A stretch of 64,000 nt of DNA from Leeuwenhoekiella aestuarii (GCF_004104055.1 NZ_QOVJ01000008.1:62001-126000); one strand, 5' to 3'; positions 6,807 to 14,884 are shown, counted from the stretch's first letter. Notes: a model not told the origin generated them from the sequence alone. Numbers and translations are program-made.

Positions 6807-9806
6807 TTAAAAATTAAGTTTAAGCCCCGCAGTCAGCATGCGTAAAGCGGGTAAGGTGGTTCCGGGTGACTGAGGGTCTAAGCCTCGGTATGCGGTCAGG
6901 GTTAACAGGTTTTGCCCCTGCAAAAACACCACACACGAGTTTATACCTAGCATTTCAGCAGGAAGCTCATAGCTAAGCCCTAGCGTTCGCAGTCTAAAAA
7001 AAGAGGTATTGGTATAAATGCCGTCACTACTACGAAATCTGGAATTAGCAATTAGAGCTGCTATACCTTGTGATGGTTTTTGAACTCCGGCCTCATCCCC
7101 CGAATTTTGCCAGCGTCGGTCGTAATCTTCCTGCAGTATAGCGCCAAGTCTTCCGGGAGGAGTCGTGGTAAAGAATTGCTGCCCGTCCTGTACGACAAAC
7201 TCCCATAAAAAATCAAGGCTCAGCCGCCCATAGGTAAACTGATTCCTAAAGCCGCCAAAGAGCCTTCGGGTAAGATCTTTGGCTACCATCCGGTCATCAA
7301 AGTTGTACACCCCGTCTTCATTTACATCTTCAATGGTATACAATCCGGTTTCCGGGTTTACCCCCGTAAACCGGTAAAGCCGTTGTATGTTGAGCGGCTC
7401 CCCTACTCGGTACATCGTGGCATACGAACTCTCTTCAAGGCCGGGAAAGGATACCAGTCGGTTTTGAGGAATGCTTACATTTAGCGAGGCCTGCCAGTTA
7501 AAGCGCCCTGAGTGTAAATGGGTAGCGGCTTCAAACTCCCAACCCGTATTTTCTACCGTGGCATCCAGATTGGCCTGTACACTGGTAAAACCCGTGATGG
7601 CAGGCAGATTATAGCCCACCAACTGATTGGATGAGCGGTTGCGGTACCAACTCGTATTAAAACGTAATTTGTCGTTCAGGAAACCCAGTTCTAAGGCCAA
7701 TTCCAGTTTACGGTTGCGCTCCCACGAATAAATAGGATTGGTCAGTTGGGTGGGATACAAACCTCCCCCGCCCGGAGTGGCGGAATAGGTATCCAAATAC
7801 CCATAATCCCCTATCTGATCACTTCCGGCGGAACCATAACTCCCGCGTAATTTGGCAAAGAATAAAAAGGTCTTTAAACTTTGCAGCCAATATTCTTCAC
7901 TCAGGATCCACGCCCCTCCTACAGCCCCAAAACTGGCAAAACGCCGGGACGGACCAAATCGGCTGCTGCCGTCCCGACGCCCGGTTAGATTGAGATAGTA
8001 TTTACGGGCGTAATTGATACCGATACGCCCAAAAGCGGCTGCATAAGCGTATTCCTGAGTCGTATTATCTGTGGCGCTTAGTTGCTCTGCTGCCGCCAGA
8101 TTGCCCAGTAGCTGGTCATTTGCATAACCTGTACCCACTATATTGAGTGCTGTATTTTTGCGATGCTGAAAGGTGCTTCCCGCCAGAGCATCCAGATTAA
8201 ACCTCCCCCAGGTATTGCGATAATTGAGTTGAGGCTCCACAATCCAGGATTGGCGCCCAGCCGTAATATGCAGGGAGCGTGAACGAGCATTCGCCCATAG
8301 TGCCGGATCATAAAACCGGATGGGTTGCTCAACAAGCTCTTCACTGGTAAGCAGGGTATAACCTGCACTCAGTCGCGCTTCCAGTTCAGGGGTGATGGCA
8401 TAGCTTAGACTCAGGTTGCTGATGAGCTGCTGCACTCGGGCTTCACTCTCCCGGCAGAAAGTGGCAAGTGGATTACTCCAACTGGAATTTTCCCAGTTCA
8501 ACTCTCCGGTATCGGTATACAATGCGGGCGCATTAGGAGCTAAAGTAAGAGCACTACTCACAAAGCCGCTCCCATCAAACTGCTGATTGCGGTCACTGCC
8601 AAAGGAAGTACTCAATTGCAACTTAAAACGCTCATCGCTGCTGCGGTGATTGAGGCTCAGATTTGCGGTAAGCTTATTATAATTGAAATCACCGGGAAAG
8701 ACCGAAGTCTCGTGTTGATAGCCCACGCCCAGGTTATAATAGGTAAGTGCACTGCCACCACTGACTCCCAGATTGACCCCGGTGGTTGCTGCTGTGCCAC
8801 CAAACAAGGTTTCCTGCCAGTCGGTATACCGATCCGTGTCCCACAAAAGCAAATCAGGGGCATTTGATTCCGTAGGGGTTGCTCCGTCATTGGCAAAGGC
8901 TTCCTGCCTTAAACTGATGTAGTCTGCTGTTTTAATCAAATCCAGTTTACGGGGTACGGTGCCGGCCCCGGTATAGACCTGCGTGTTGATACGGGTCTTT
9001 TGCTTTCCGCCTGTACCTTTTTTGGTGTTGATCAGGATTACGCCATTGGCCCCACGCGAACCGTATATCGCCGTAGCATCGGCATCTTTAAGCACTTCGA
9101 TACTTTCAATATTCGCAGGGTTCAGGGTATTGAGCGGGTCTATCCCTCCCGTATTGGCATCAGTAAGCCCGCTAAAGCTGTTAAGCGGGGCACTGTCTAT
9201 AGGTACCCCGTCAATAATGTATAGCGGCAGGTTACCTGAGTCGCCAAAACTATTACGAAGACTGTTTTGTCCGCGTATTTGTATGCTAGGTGCATTACCT
9301 GGTACGCCGCTGCGCTGCACGATAGATACCCCCGCCATCCGGCCCTGTAAAGCGGCTAGCGGATTGGTCACCGGTTGCCGCTCGATCTCTTCAGCGGTTA
9401 CCCGGGCGATACTGCCCGTTTGCTCCATGCGCGTAGTGTTGTAATACCCCGCATTGATGGTCACTTCACCCAGATCGGTAATGTCCTGCTGTAAGGTGAT
9501 CCTAAAGCTGGTTTGATTCCCCACCGGCAGCAAGAGGGACTTAAACCCGATATAACTGATACGCAGGGTATCCTGAGGAGTAGCGTAAATCGAGAACTCC
9601 CCGTCCATATCGGTTTGGGTACCAATATTGCTATTCGTTAGCGAAATACTTACCCCGGGGATGGGGTGGTCATTCGTGTCGGTAATCCTTCCGGTTACCT
9701 GATTTTGAAGGGATGAGGCACTGGCCCACAGGGCACTCAGGCTCATAAAAAGGCATAACAGCCCCGGCAACGCAACCCCCGTAAGGCGCGTAGTCTTATT
9801 TTTCAT
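6807..9806 (-). CDS. SusC/RagA-like TonB-linked outer-membrane transporter
   Basis: A 999-aa transporter with a signal peptide (residues 1-30). A carboxypeptidase-D-regulatory-like domain follows at about 35-115 (VTGRITDTNDHPIPGVS and GFKSLLLPVG). Then comes the plug with the SusC signature (PSIQIRGQNSLR, PLYIIDGVPI, IESIEVLKDADATAIYGSRGANGV). A long beta-barrel ends in the aromatic C-terminus LKLNF. The start is placed at the ATG at 9806. A longer reading would add 21 residues in front of the signal peptide. It is the first gene of the susC-susD-M16 operon. Its 5' leader region holds strong hairpins, including one that is a terminator on the opposite strand, suggesting RNA-level control. Confidence 0.93.
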   Translation of the reverse strand: MKNKTTRLTGVALPGLLCLFMSLSALWASASSLQNQVTGRITDTNDHPIPGVSISLTNSNIGTQTDMDGEFSIYATPQDTLRISYIGFKSLLLPVGNQTSFRITLQQDITDLGEVTINAGYYNTTRMEQTGSIARVTAEEIERQPVTNPLAALQGRMAGVSIVQRSGVPGNAPSIQIRGQNSLRNSFGDSGNLPLYIIDGVPIDSAPLNSFSGLTDANTGGIDPLNTLNPANIESIEVLKDADATAIYGSRGANGVILINTKKGTGGKQKTRINTQVYTGAGTVPRKLDLIKTADYISLRQEAFANDGATPTESNAPDLLLWDTDRYTDWQETLFGGTAATTGVNLGVSGGSALTYYNLGVGYQHETSVFPGDFNYNKLTANLSLNHRSSDERFKLQLSTSFGSDRNQQFDGSGFVSSALTLAPNAPALYTDTGELNWENSSWSNPLATFCRESEARVQQLISNLSLSYAITPELEARLSAGYTLLTSEELVEQPIRFYDPALWANARSRSLHITAGRQSWIVEPQLNYRNTWGRFNLDALAGSTFQHRKNTALNIVGTGYANDQLLGNLAAAEQLSATDNTTQEYAYAAAFGRIGINYARKYYLNLTGRRDGSSRFGPSRRFASFGAVGGAWILSEEYWLQSLKTFLFFAKLRGSYGSAGSDQIGDYGYLDTYSATPGGGGLYPTQLTNPIYSWERNRKLELALELGFLNDKLRFNTSWYRNRSSNQLVGYNLPAITGFTSVQANLDATVENTGWEFEAATHLHSGRFNWQASLNVSIPQNRLVSFPGLEESSYATMYRVGEPLNIQRLYRFTGVNPETGLYTIEDVNEDGVYNFDDRMVAKDLTRRLFGGFRNQFTYGRLSLDFLWEFVVQDGQQFFTTTPPGRLGAILQEDYDRRWQNSGDEAGVQKPSQGIAALIANSRFRSSDGIYTNTSFFRLRTLGLSYELPAEMLGINSCVVFLQGQNLLTLTAYRGLDPQSPGTTLPALRMLTAGLKLNF

Positions 9807-9850
9807 ATCTTCGTCGTGTATATTAAACAATAGTTTTTGTTTAAGCGCAC

Positions 9851-9889
9851 GCCTTCCCGCAGACGCCAATCTCGAGGGAAGGCTTTTTT
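9851..9889 (+). terminator. Terminator-like hairpin opposing susC
   Basis: GCCTTCCC (9851-9858) pairs with GGGAAGGC (9876-9883) and is followed by TTTTTT on the plus strand. No plus-strand gene ends here, because the nearest gene, susC, is transcribed the other way from 9806. The element could end an antisense transcript arising within the susC 5' end, or act as a structured leader for susC. Confidence 0.55.
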
Positions 9890-9896
9890 GCTTAAT

Positions 9897-9940
9897 ACCC
9901 GTAAACGGGTGCTTCTCTTTTTCACAGACCCTAAGGTCTG
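9897..9940. other. Two further short hairpins upstream of susC
   Basis: ACCCG-TAA-ACGGGT type palindrome at 9897-9910 and CAGACC-CTAA-GGTCTG at 9925-9940, both perfect. With the 9851 hairpin they form a run of three hairpins in the susC upstream region. They could fold in the susC leader RNA or in an opposing RNA. No known riboswitch family was recognised. Confidence 0.4.
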
Positions 9941-10087
9941 CAGCTCTTTTTTTAGGGCTAATTCACCGGTGTTTATGACTAAACTATCCAAACCCGAAGG
10001 GTCAAACGAATGCCCTCCCTCGGTTCAGAATAGCCGCAGGAAGCTCCGAAGGACAGGAGCGATAGCGACGCGGAGCTGACCAGGCGG

Positions 10088-10168
10088 TTTTCGCCCTGAG
10101 GCGAAAAATTCCTAAGCGAGGGTGTCTTTTCTTTTGTTACTTTTCTTTGGACAAGCAAAGAAAAGTAA
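10088..10168. repeat. Hairpin repeat unit, intact copy
   Basis: There are two nested palindromes. TTTTCGCC-CTGA-GGCGAAAA (10088-10107) has an 8-bp stem. A perfect 13-bp stem is formed by TTACTTTTCTTTG (10137-10149) and CAAAGAAAAGTAA (10156-10168). The sequence linking them (GTGTCTTTTCTTTTG) is shared with the second copy near 11131. The unit resembles dispersed intergenic palindromes seen in many Gram-negative genomes. No protein is encoded. Confidence 0.7.
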
Positions 10169-10335
10169 GGAACATGCTATAGAACTTGTACTTATTCAAA
10201 CCTGAAAGGTTTAATTAAAGCATCCAATGTATTTAGGATATTCACTAGCAAAAAAAGTAAGGAACAAACTCGTTTACCTTCTACATATTTTAGTACGTCA
10301 TAACGTTATTAAAAAATTCGCTACTACACCAGTCC

Positions 10336-10479
10336 TTATACCATAACAGTATAAGCCCACGCTGCCTGCACTGCACGCAACCCCACCCAACTACAGGCTA
10401 CTTCGTAGGGAAATAACCCATAACCCACGGGTGACTTAGCGGATTCTACCGTGGCCCCGTAACCACGTGCTTTTTTCAT
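10336..10479 (-). CDS. Possible 47-aa small protein
   Basis: An ATG at 10479 opens a 47-codon frame beginning MKKARGYGATVESAKSP and ending AWAYTVMV. It is preceded by an AT-rich, promoter-like 60 bp on the minus strand, and its GC content is higher than its surroundings. It has no clear signal peptide or recognised domain, and is Gly/Ala/Val-rich with several aromatics. It could be a real small protein, a remnant of a larger gene, or chance. I do not recognise it. Confidence 0.25.
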   Translation of the reverse strand: MKKARGYGATVESAKSPVGYGLFPYEVACSWVGLRAVQAAWAYTVMV

Positions 10480-11011
10480 AAATCTTTAGTTTTTTTGTGG
10501 TTTATGTATTGTTTTTTTATTCCATCATAGTGGTTTTATCCAAGTGAGATTCTTACTTCTATGCTTGATTTCTCTTTTGTCTTGATACGGCAAAGCATGT
10601 ATTTGAGCGAGTTGATGCCGCTGGAAAACAAAAGATCAAGGCTCACAAGACGGTATCTAAATTTATCGTTCACTGCACTGCATACGCTTAACTCGGCCGC
10701 TCTGGCGGCTTCAAACAGAACCGCCTGCTACGTTCCGCTCAATTCAAATTTGACGATACCTTCTTGTAGGCCGTTTCCAATAGGAACTAAGAATATCATT
10801 CTTTAGTTCTCTCTCGGTTCAGAATAGACGTAGGAAGCTACGAGATTTAGGAGCCATCAAACCGAAAGACTAGAGGAATCTCGTTCTTAGTTGTGTAGTA
10901 ACGTTAAGATCAAGAAATACAATTCTTTAGTCCTCTTTTTCTTCAGTATAGCAGGAAGTTCCCGTTAAAAATTTTCGAAGCCTTGGAGAAAATTTAGGGG
11001 ACTTATTGCGG

Positions 11012-11260
11012 TTTTCGCCCTGAGGCGAAAAATACCTAAGAAATGTGCCCAACCTTAATGATCCTAAGAATTCCAATTACAATAGGCACATTCAATCTGA
11101 CCAAAACCAATAGGCGATACAGATTAAAAAGTGTCTTTTCTTTTGTTAAGCTTGTCCTGAGCGATAGTCGAAGGATTTCTTTGGACAATGCAAATCGACG
11201 ATAGGAGATTCACGAGCTCCAAAACCAATAAGCGACTGCGAGCTAAAGAAAAGTAAGGAA
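11012..11260. repeat. Hairpin repeat unit, second copy with insertions
   Basis: The TTTTCGCC-CTGA-GGCGAAAA hairpin recurs at 11012-11031, and the second hairpin arm region restarts at 11131 (GTGTCTTTTCTTTTGTTA). Compared with the 10088 copy, this one is interrupted near 11149-11175 by a copy of the dispersed GCTTGTCCTGAGCGATAGTC repeat and near 11195-11245 by about 50 bp of unrelated sequence. The trailing AAGAAAAGTAAGGAA then resumes. It therefore records repeat-into-repeat insertion. Confidence 0.6.
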
Positions 11261-11785
11261 GACGCTATAGTACCTAAATCATTATTAGATCAAACTAATG
11301 CTTCCGTTAGCTCAAGAAATTAAGAATATCACCATGTGTTAACTCATAGGCAAAATCACTTTAAAAAATTAAACACATCACCCCGTGCGGGATGGCGACC
11401 ATTTTGGCCTAATTGATGTAGGGGAAAAAGGATGCGAAGCTTTATAAAGAGAAGTAGACGACTTTGAAAAAGTAAGTTGAAGATTTTGCAAAAGCCCTTA
11501 ATACAAAAAAGGGCGTGATTCAACTTATCGATTCGAGGTACTGGTTACCTATACACAATAAGCCGAATGACCCACGCCCGCGGTCGTGAACATCATAGCT
11601 TATCATCTCGTTGTTTAAAAATCACCAGTTTTCGAATCGAGATTCAAAGCGAATGCTTCTAATATTTTAGTTATAGAAGGTTCGCAAATATTTAATTATG
11701 AAGTAAATATATAATAAATCTATTTAACAACAAATACAATTTATAATATATTTTTTGTTGCTATATAGATTATTCTATTTGATAT

Positions 11786-12265
11786 ATGTCAAGATATAAA
11801 GACGAACTGTCCTTAGTTAAACTGGGAGCTAACCTAACGAAACAACGTGAAGCACTAGAACTGTCTGTGGAAGATGTTTCTGAAATGACCGGTTTTTCTG
11901 CGCAAACCATTCGAAATATCGAAGCTGGTGAGGAGAGTTCATTGTCCTATGTAATTGCGATCTGTCAGGCGCTGGATTTACATCCAACTAAAGCTTTTGA
12001 CTTTTCTATTAAATTAGAGCCCCGCTTTAAATTATCTGCCGCACGCGCCGAAAAAACGCGACTTACGCAGCGGATCGAGGGATTTGTCGCAAGTGATTAT
12101 TTTAACCAAGGACGCACTGCTAAAGATGTGGTTTCGGAGCTGAATGAAGTTTATCAAATAAAAACGACTACCTCGGCCGTATCCGTGATTTTAAAGCGCA
12201 AAGTTGACGAGCAACTTTTGACCATTGCTAAAAACGGCAAACAACGTATTTATAAAAAAAGCTAA
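11786..12265 (+). CDS. XRE-type helix-turn-helix regulator
   Basis: A 159-aa soluble protein. Residues about 11-65 form an HTH_XRE domain (LTKQREALELSVEDVSEMTG, then SAQTIRNIEAG, then a helix ending in ALDLHPTKAF). The C-terminal half (about 85-155) is predicted helical with a possible winged-helix-like segment (GRTAKDVVSELNEVY, then TTSAVSVILKRKV). It stands 406 bp before the 252-aa unknown gene, in the same direction. The upstream 80 bp are extremely AT-rich, consistent with a promoter. It may repress the downstream module, but no operator is identified. Confidence 0.8.
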   Translation: MSRYKDELSLVKLGANLTKQREALELSVEDVSEMTGFSAQTIRNIEAGEESSLSYVIAICQALDLHPTKAFDFSIKLEPRFKLSAARAEKTRLTQRIEGFVASDYFNQGRTAKDVVSELNEVYQIKTTTSAVSVILKRKVDEQLLTIAKNGKQRIYKKS

Positions 12266-12671
12266 TAGTCCTGCCTTTATCTCCCGACGCTTTAACTTAA
12301 CTAATCATCAACTGGTTAGTGCGATTGTATCTCATACCCTTTCTGGCAGCTACAAGTTTACTATCAAACAAATCTCAGTATGTGCGCGATTGCATCGCGT
12401 TCCATTACACCTAAGCCTTAACTAATCTATAAGCCTGCCGACTACTCTAAATAAGCAAACAAATCCTCCGCATACAGACCACACTTCGGGGGGCATGCCT
12501 TTGGCAACAGACAGCTTACCCAAGGTAATTTACTCCGGATTGCACGCTTAAAATTGCGTAAAAAGGAGGAACAGTCGGCAGTATCGGCAAAATCGGCACA
12601 GATATACCGAGCTGCTGGTTTTCAAGGCTTAAGCCCGCTTTCTTTGTGGCTTAATCAAAAACTTTTTTACT
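12266..12671. other. 406-bp intergenic region before the 252-aa gene
   Basis: No credible gene. A perfect hairpin, CGCGAT-TGC-ATCGCG, sits at 12385-12399. The last 150 bp before 12672 are mixed-composition leader sequence. The frame open at 12225-12425 has no coding character and overlaps the XRE gene. Confidence 0.5.
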
Positions 12672-13430
12672 ATGGCTAAACAAGCTGGAATTATCAAGTT
12701 GGAGGGCACTATCGGAGATATTGCCTTTTACAAAAGTGGAGACGGACATAGGGCCCGTTTCAAAGGTGGGATCAATCGAAAGCGTATCGCTACCAATCCT
12801 GCGTTCAAGCGCACCCGGGAAAACGGCGCCGAATTCGGACGTGCTGCAAAAGGGGGAAAACTGCTGCGCAACGCGATACAGGTCATGCTGCAGCAGGCTA
12901 AAGACCCTAAAGTCGTGAGCCGCTTGACGACCGTGTTGCTGGCGATCATCAAAACCGATACGGTCTCGCCTCGCGGAAGTCGGAACCTGACCCTGGGCAA
13001 CCTGGGCTTTCTCAACGGTTTTGATTTTAACGGCAACTCGCCGTTCAAAACCACCTTTCCCGTCCCCTTTGTAGGGAGTTTCGACCGTGCTACAGGAAGT
13101 GTGGGACTCGCATTAGAAGCTTTTAACCCGGAAGTACAGATCGCTGCGCCTGCAGGTGCCACGCACTTTAAACTCAGTGCCGGGGTTAGTGAGCTGGACT
13201 TTGATAAGGAAACCTCGCTGTTCAAAGCTGTCGATTCGGGTATTTTGCCCTACAACAATGCCCCGGTAGCGGCTATGGATCTCGACCTTGAGATTACCGC
13301 TAACAGTCCCCTTGCTGTGGTGCAGGTCTTGAGTATCGAATTTTTTCAGGAGGTAAACGGCACCATGTATCCGCTGCAAAACGGCACGTATAATGCGATG
13401 ACTGTGGTGCAAACCGATCAACCTGCTTAG
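12672..13430 (+). CDS. Conserved Bacteroidota protein of unknown function, 252 aa
   Basis: A cytoplasmic-looking 252-aa protein without signal peptide. The N-terminus (AGIIKLEGTIGDIAFYKSG, then ARFKGGINRKRI and FKRTRENGAEFGRAA) is a pattern I have seen repeatedly in hypothetical proteins of Flavobacteriia, usually beside DUF5675 genes. The basic N-terminal ~100 residues carry many Arg/Lys. The C-terminal ~140 residues are acidic and beta-rich (DLDLEITANSP, IEFFQEVNG). The gene is separated from DUF5675 by one base, so the two are certainly co-transcribed. A structural, tail-like or exported cargo role is conceivable, but no function is established. Confidence 0.75.
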   Translation: MAKQAGIIKLEGTIGDIAFYKSGDGHRARFKGGINRKRIATNPAFKRTRENGAEFGRAAKGGKLLRNAIQVMLQQAKDPKVVSRLTTVLLAIIKTDTVSPRGSRNLTLGNLGFLNGFDFNGNSPFKTTFPVPFVGSFDRATGSVGLALEAFNPEVQIAAPAGATHFKLSAGVSELDFDKETSLFKAVDSGILPYNNAPVAAMDLDLEITANSPLAVVQVLSIEFFQEVNGTMYPLQNGTYNAMTVVQTDQPA

Positions 13431-13431
13431 T

Positions 13432-13902
13432 ATGGAGTGGGTGCTGCAACGCAGTTATTTCAAAACCGGAACGCTTGGGGCACTCTTTGTAAACGGGAAA
13501 TTCAGGTGCTTTACCATCGAGCTCCCCTGGCGGGAGAATCGCAGGAATGTATCCTGCATCCCTGAAGGCCGGTATGAAGTAAAACCGCGTATTTCTAACA
13601 AGTTTGGAAATCACCTCATTCTGGTTGATGTACCGCAACGCAGTTTGATCTTACTGCATCCTGCTAATGATGCCTTAGGAGAATTGCAGGGGTGTATTGC
13701 CCCGGTATCTGAACTTAGTGGTATTGCACGCGGATTACATTCCCGAAGGGCTTTAGAGCGATTACTGGTAATACACCGCGATGCGGTGGAACGCCAGGAG
13801 GCTGTATATTTAACTGTAACCTATAATGCTCATGAATATCTTAGAACGTTATCAAAAACCCACCCCGCGGTTTTTCCGCATCCTGCGGGCGGTGGGGATT
13901 AG
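13432..13902 (+). CDS. DUF5675-family protein
   Basis: A 156-aa protein whose core (GTLGALFVNGKFRCFTIELPW, then CIPEGRYEVKPR, ILLHPAND, LQGCIAP) matches DUF5675. This family is found in phages and in bacterial accessory clusters, and is often near lysis or cell-wall functions. The paired histidine/cysteine motifs (HPAND and GC) recall L,D-transpeptidase-like folds, but that is only inference. The last ~24 residues overlap the next gene in another frame and look unlike the conserved core. It sits between the 252-aa unknown and two small membrane proteins. Confidence 0.8.
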   Translation: MEWVLQRSYFKTGTLGALFVNGKFRCFTIELPWRENRRNVSCIPEGRYEVKPRISNKFGNHLILVDVPQRSLILLHPANDALGELQGCIAPVSELSGIARGLHSRRALERLLVIHRDAVERQEAVYLTVTYNAHEYLRTLSKTHPAVFPHPAGGGD

Positions 13903-14074
13903 CCTGGCCAGCGGTGGAGCAGCGGTACTCGCTGCACCCGTGGCGCTTCCTGCGGTACTGCTCAGTCTTGCCGGGTATGCGGTCGTCGCCGGAGGTGTCG
14001 TTGCTGCGGTGAGTCAGGCGGTGGTTGCCGATGCAGCTTCGGAAACGGAGCAGCAGAAAGCTGATGAACAGTAA
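13832..14074 (+). CDS. Small hydrophobic (holin-like) protein
   Basis: An 80-aa protein with two predicted membrane spans (about 20-42 and 44-67, rich in Ala, Gly and Val) flanked by a basic N-terminus (QKPTPRFFRILR) and a charged C-terminal tail. The start at 13832 is used; an ATG two codons upstream is possible. It overlaps the DUF5675 gene by 71 bp, an unusually long overlap that suggests coupling or a recently extended DUF5675 reading frame. Size and topology resemble holins, but no family was recognised. Confidence 0.6.
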   Translation: MNILERYQKPTPRFFRILRAVGISLASGGAAVLAAPVALPAVLLSLAGYAVVAGGVVAAVSQAVVADAASETEQQKADEQ

Positions 14075-14282
14075 CTCGGCTTCTTTAAAACTGGGTACCC
14101 TGGGCGGAACGCTTGCCGCAGCCCTTCCCAGCCTGCAACGCGATACGCTGCTGGAAGCGATTATACTTGCGGGAGTCGGTGCCTGTGTGAGCTTTGTGGT
14201 TTCTATGGTTTTAAAAGTTCTTTTTAAGTATTTACAAAAACGGTTTTTGAAACGAAGTGACCCTAACCAGGAATCGCATTAG
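14064..14282 (+). CDS. Second small membrane protein
   Basis: A 72-aa protein with two membrane segments (about 10-20 weak, 24-46 strong) and a strongly basic C-terminus (LQKRFLKR). The ATG at 14064 lies inside the end of the preceding gene (ATGAACAGTAA arrangement), so translation is coupled. A strong terminator follows. It is the last gene of the 252-aa / DUF5675 / membrane-protein operon. Confidence 0.6.
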   Translation: MNSNSASLKLGTLGGTLAAALPSLQRDTLLEAIILAGVGACVSFVVSMVLKVLFKYLQKRFLKRSDPNQESH

Positions 14283-14300
14283 TGTGATTTTGGAGTGATT

Positions 14301-14342
14301 AAACCCTTCTTTCAGATTGAGGTCTGGAGGAAGGGTTTTTTA
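14301..14342 (+). terminator. Terminator of the DUF5675 operon
   Basis: AAACCCTTC pairs with GAAGGGTTT with an inner TTCAGA/TCTGGA-type stem, and is followed by TTTTTT. It lies 18 bp after the last stop codon. Confidence 0.85.
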
Positions 14343-14686
14343 GGATTGCAAAGTTCGGGTTCGATTTCAGAGTCCGATAATCAGAAATCATTAGGCAATC
14401 TCGGTATTCAGTTTTCAGCATGCTGAGTTGGATTTTTGTAAAGGAATAATAAACTCATAATAGCGGTGGCTAAGTGAATTTTACAGAGCGAAGCGCAGTA
14501 AAATTGGTATCGAAGCCAAAGCTTTGCCGGTTCACGATTCCAGATTTTAAATGCAAGGATTACGGTGTCTAAACCTCTCAACGGGTACTGGTTTGTGTTA
14601 AATTTTATCGGTACTCCGAAAGGCATACCGAAAGATTGTGAATTATTCTTAGGAGGTTTGGGGTTCGATTACAGCTTAAACCGATT
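14343..14686. other. 344-bp gap before the 65-aa gene
   Basis: AT-rich, no convincing gene on either strand and no clear repeat. The last 100 bp presumably hold the promoter of the 65-aa gene, but no clear TAnnTTTG element was found. Confidence 0.4.
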
Positions 14687-14884
14687 ATGAAAACCCAACG
14701 CTTGTGTATTTTTCCTAAAGACGTGCAGTGCATCACCGGACGCAGTGAGCGGTATGGAAGAAAACTGTTGGCGGATATTAAGTGTTATTTGGGCAAACAA
14801 CCGCATCAGTTTATAACAGTAGGTGAATTCGCTTCCTATTGCGGGTTGGATGTTGAAGAACTTGCTGCGTATCTCGAAGATTAG
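14687..14884 (+). CDS. 65-aa conserved DNA-binding-like protein
   Basis: A compact basic protein (MKTQRLCIFPKDVQCITG, then SERYGRKLLADIK, then a C-terminal FASYCGLDVEELAAYL). Two helices around a turn in both halves suggest a helix-turn-helix or similar nucleic-acid-binding fold. I have seen close relatives as small hypothetical proteins in Flavobacteriia, often in several copies per genome. It has no signal peptide. It follows the DUF5675 operon beyond a terminator and so is separately transcribed. The function is unknown. Confidence 0.65.
   Translation: MKTQRLCIFPKDVQCITGRSERYGRKLLADIKCYLGKQPHQFITVGEFASYCGLDVEELAAYLED

Larger units (their letters stand above)
9941..11785. other. 1.8-kb gene-poor region of decayed repeats
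   Basis: No convincing protein gene occupies this stretch, apart from the weak small ORF listed at 10336. It holds at least two diverged copies of a repeat unit (10020-10180 and 10927-11270) and a partial third at 10806-10870 that begins with CTCGGTTCAGAATAG. Downstream (11390-11640) it is AT-rich and ends in the promoter region of the XRE gene. Composition and degeneracy suggest a site where repeats accumulate between the sus operon and the accessory module. Confidence 0.6.

Noticed and set aside
8983-9444. 153-codon plus-strand frame opposite susC
   Set aside because: It is antisense to the conserved plug region of susC. Its proline/serine-rich product has no motif and arises from the codon pattern of the real gene.
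10561-10806. 81-codon frame in the repeat region
   Set aside because: It crosses degenerate repeat sequence, shows no recognisable domain and has unusual composition.
12225-12425. 66-codon frame after the XRE gene
   Set aside because: It overlaps the XRE gene end and has low coding character and no motif.
12672-14282. Prophage remnant
   Set aside because: DUF5675 and holin-like proteins hint at phage origin, but no integrase, capsid, tail, terminase or attachment repeats are present. It is better described as an accessory module of unknown role.
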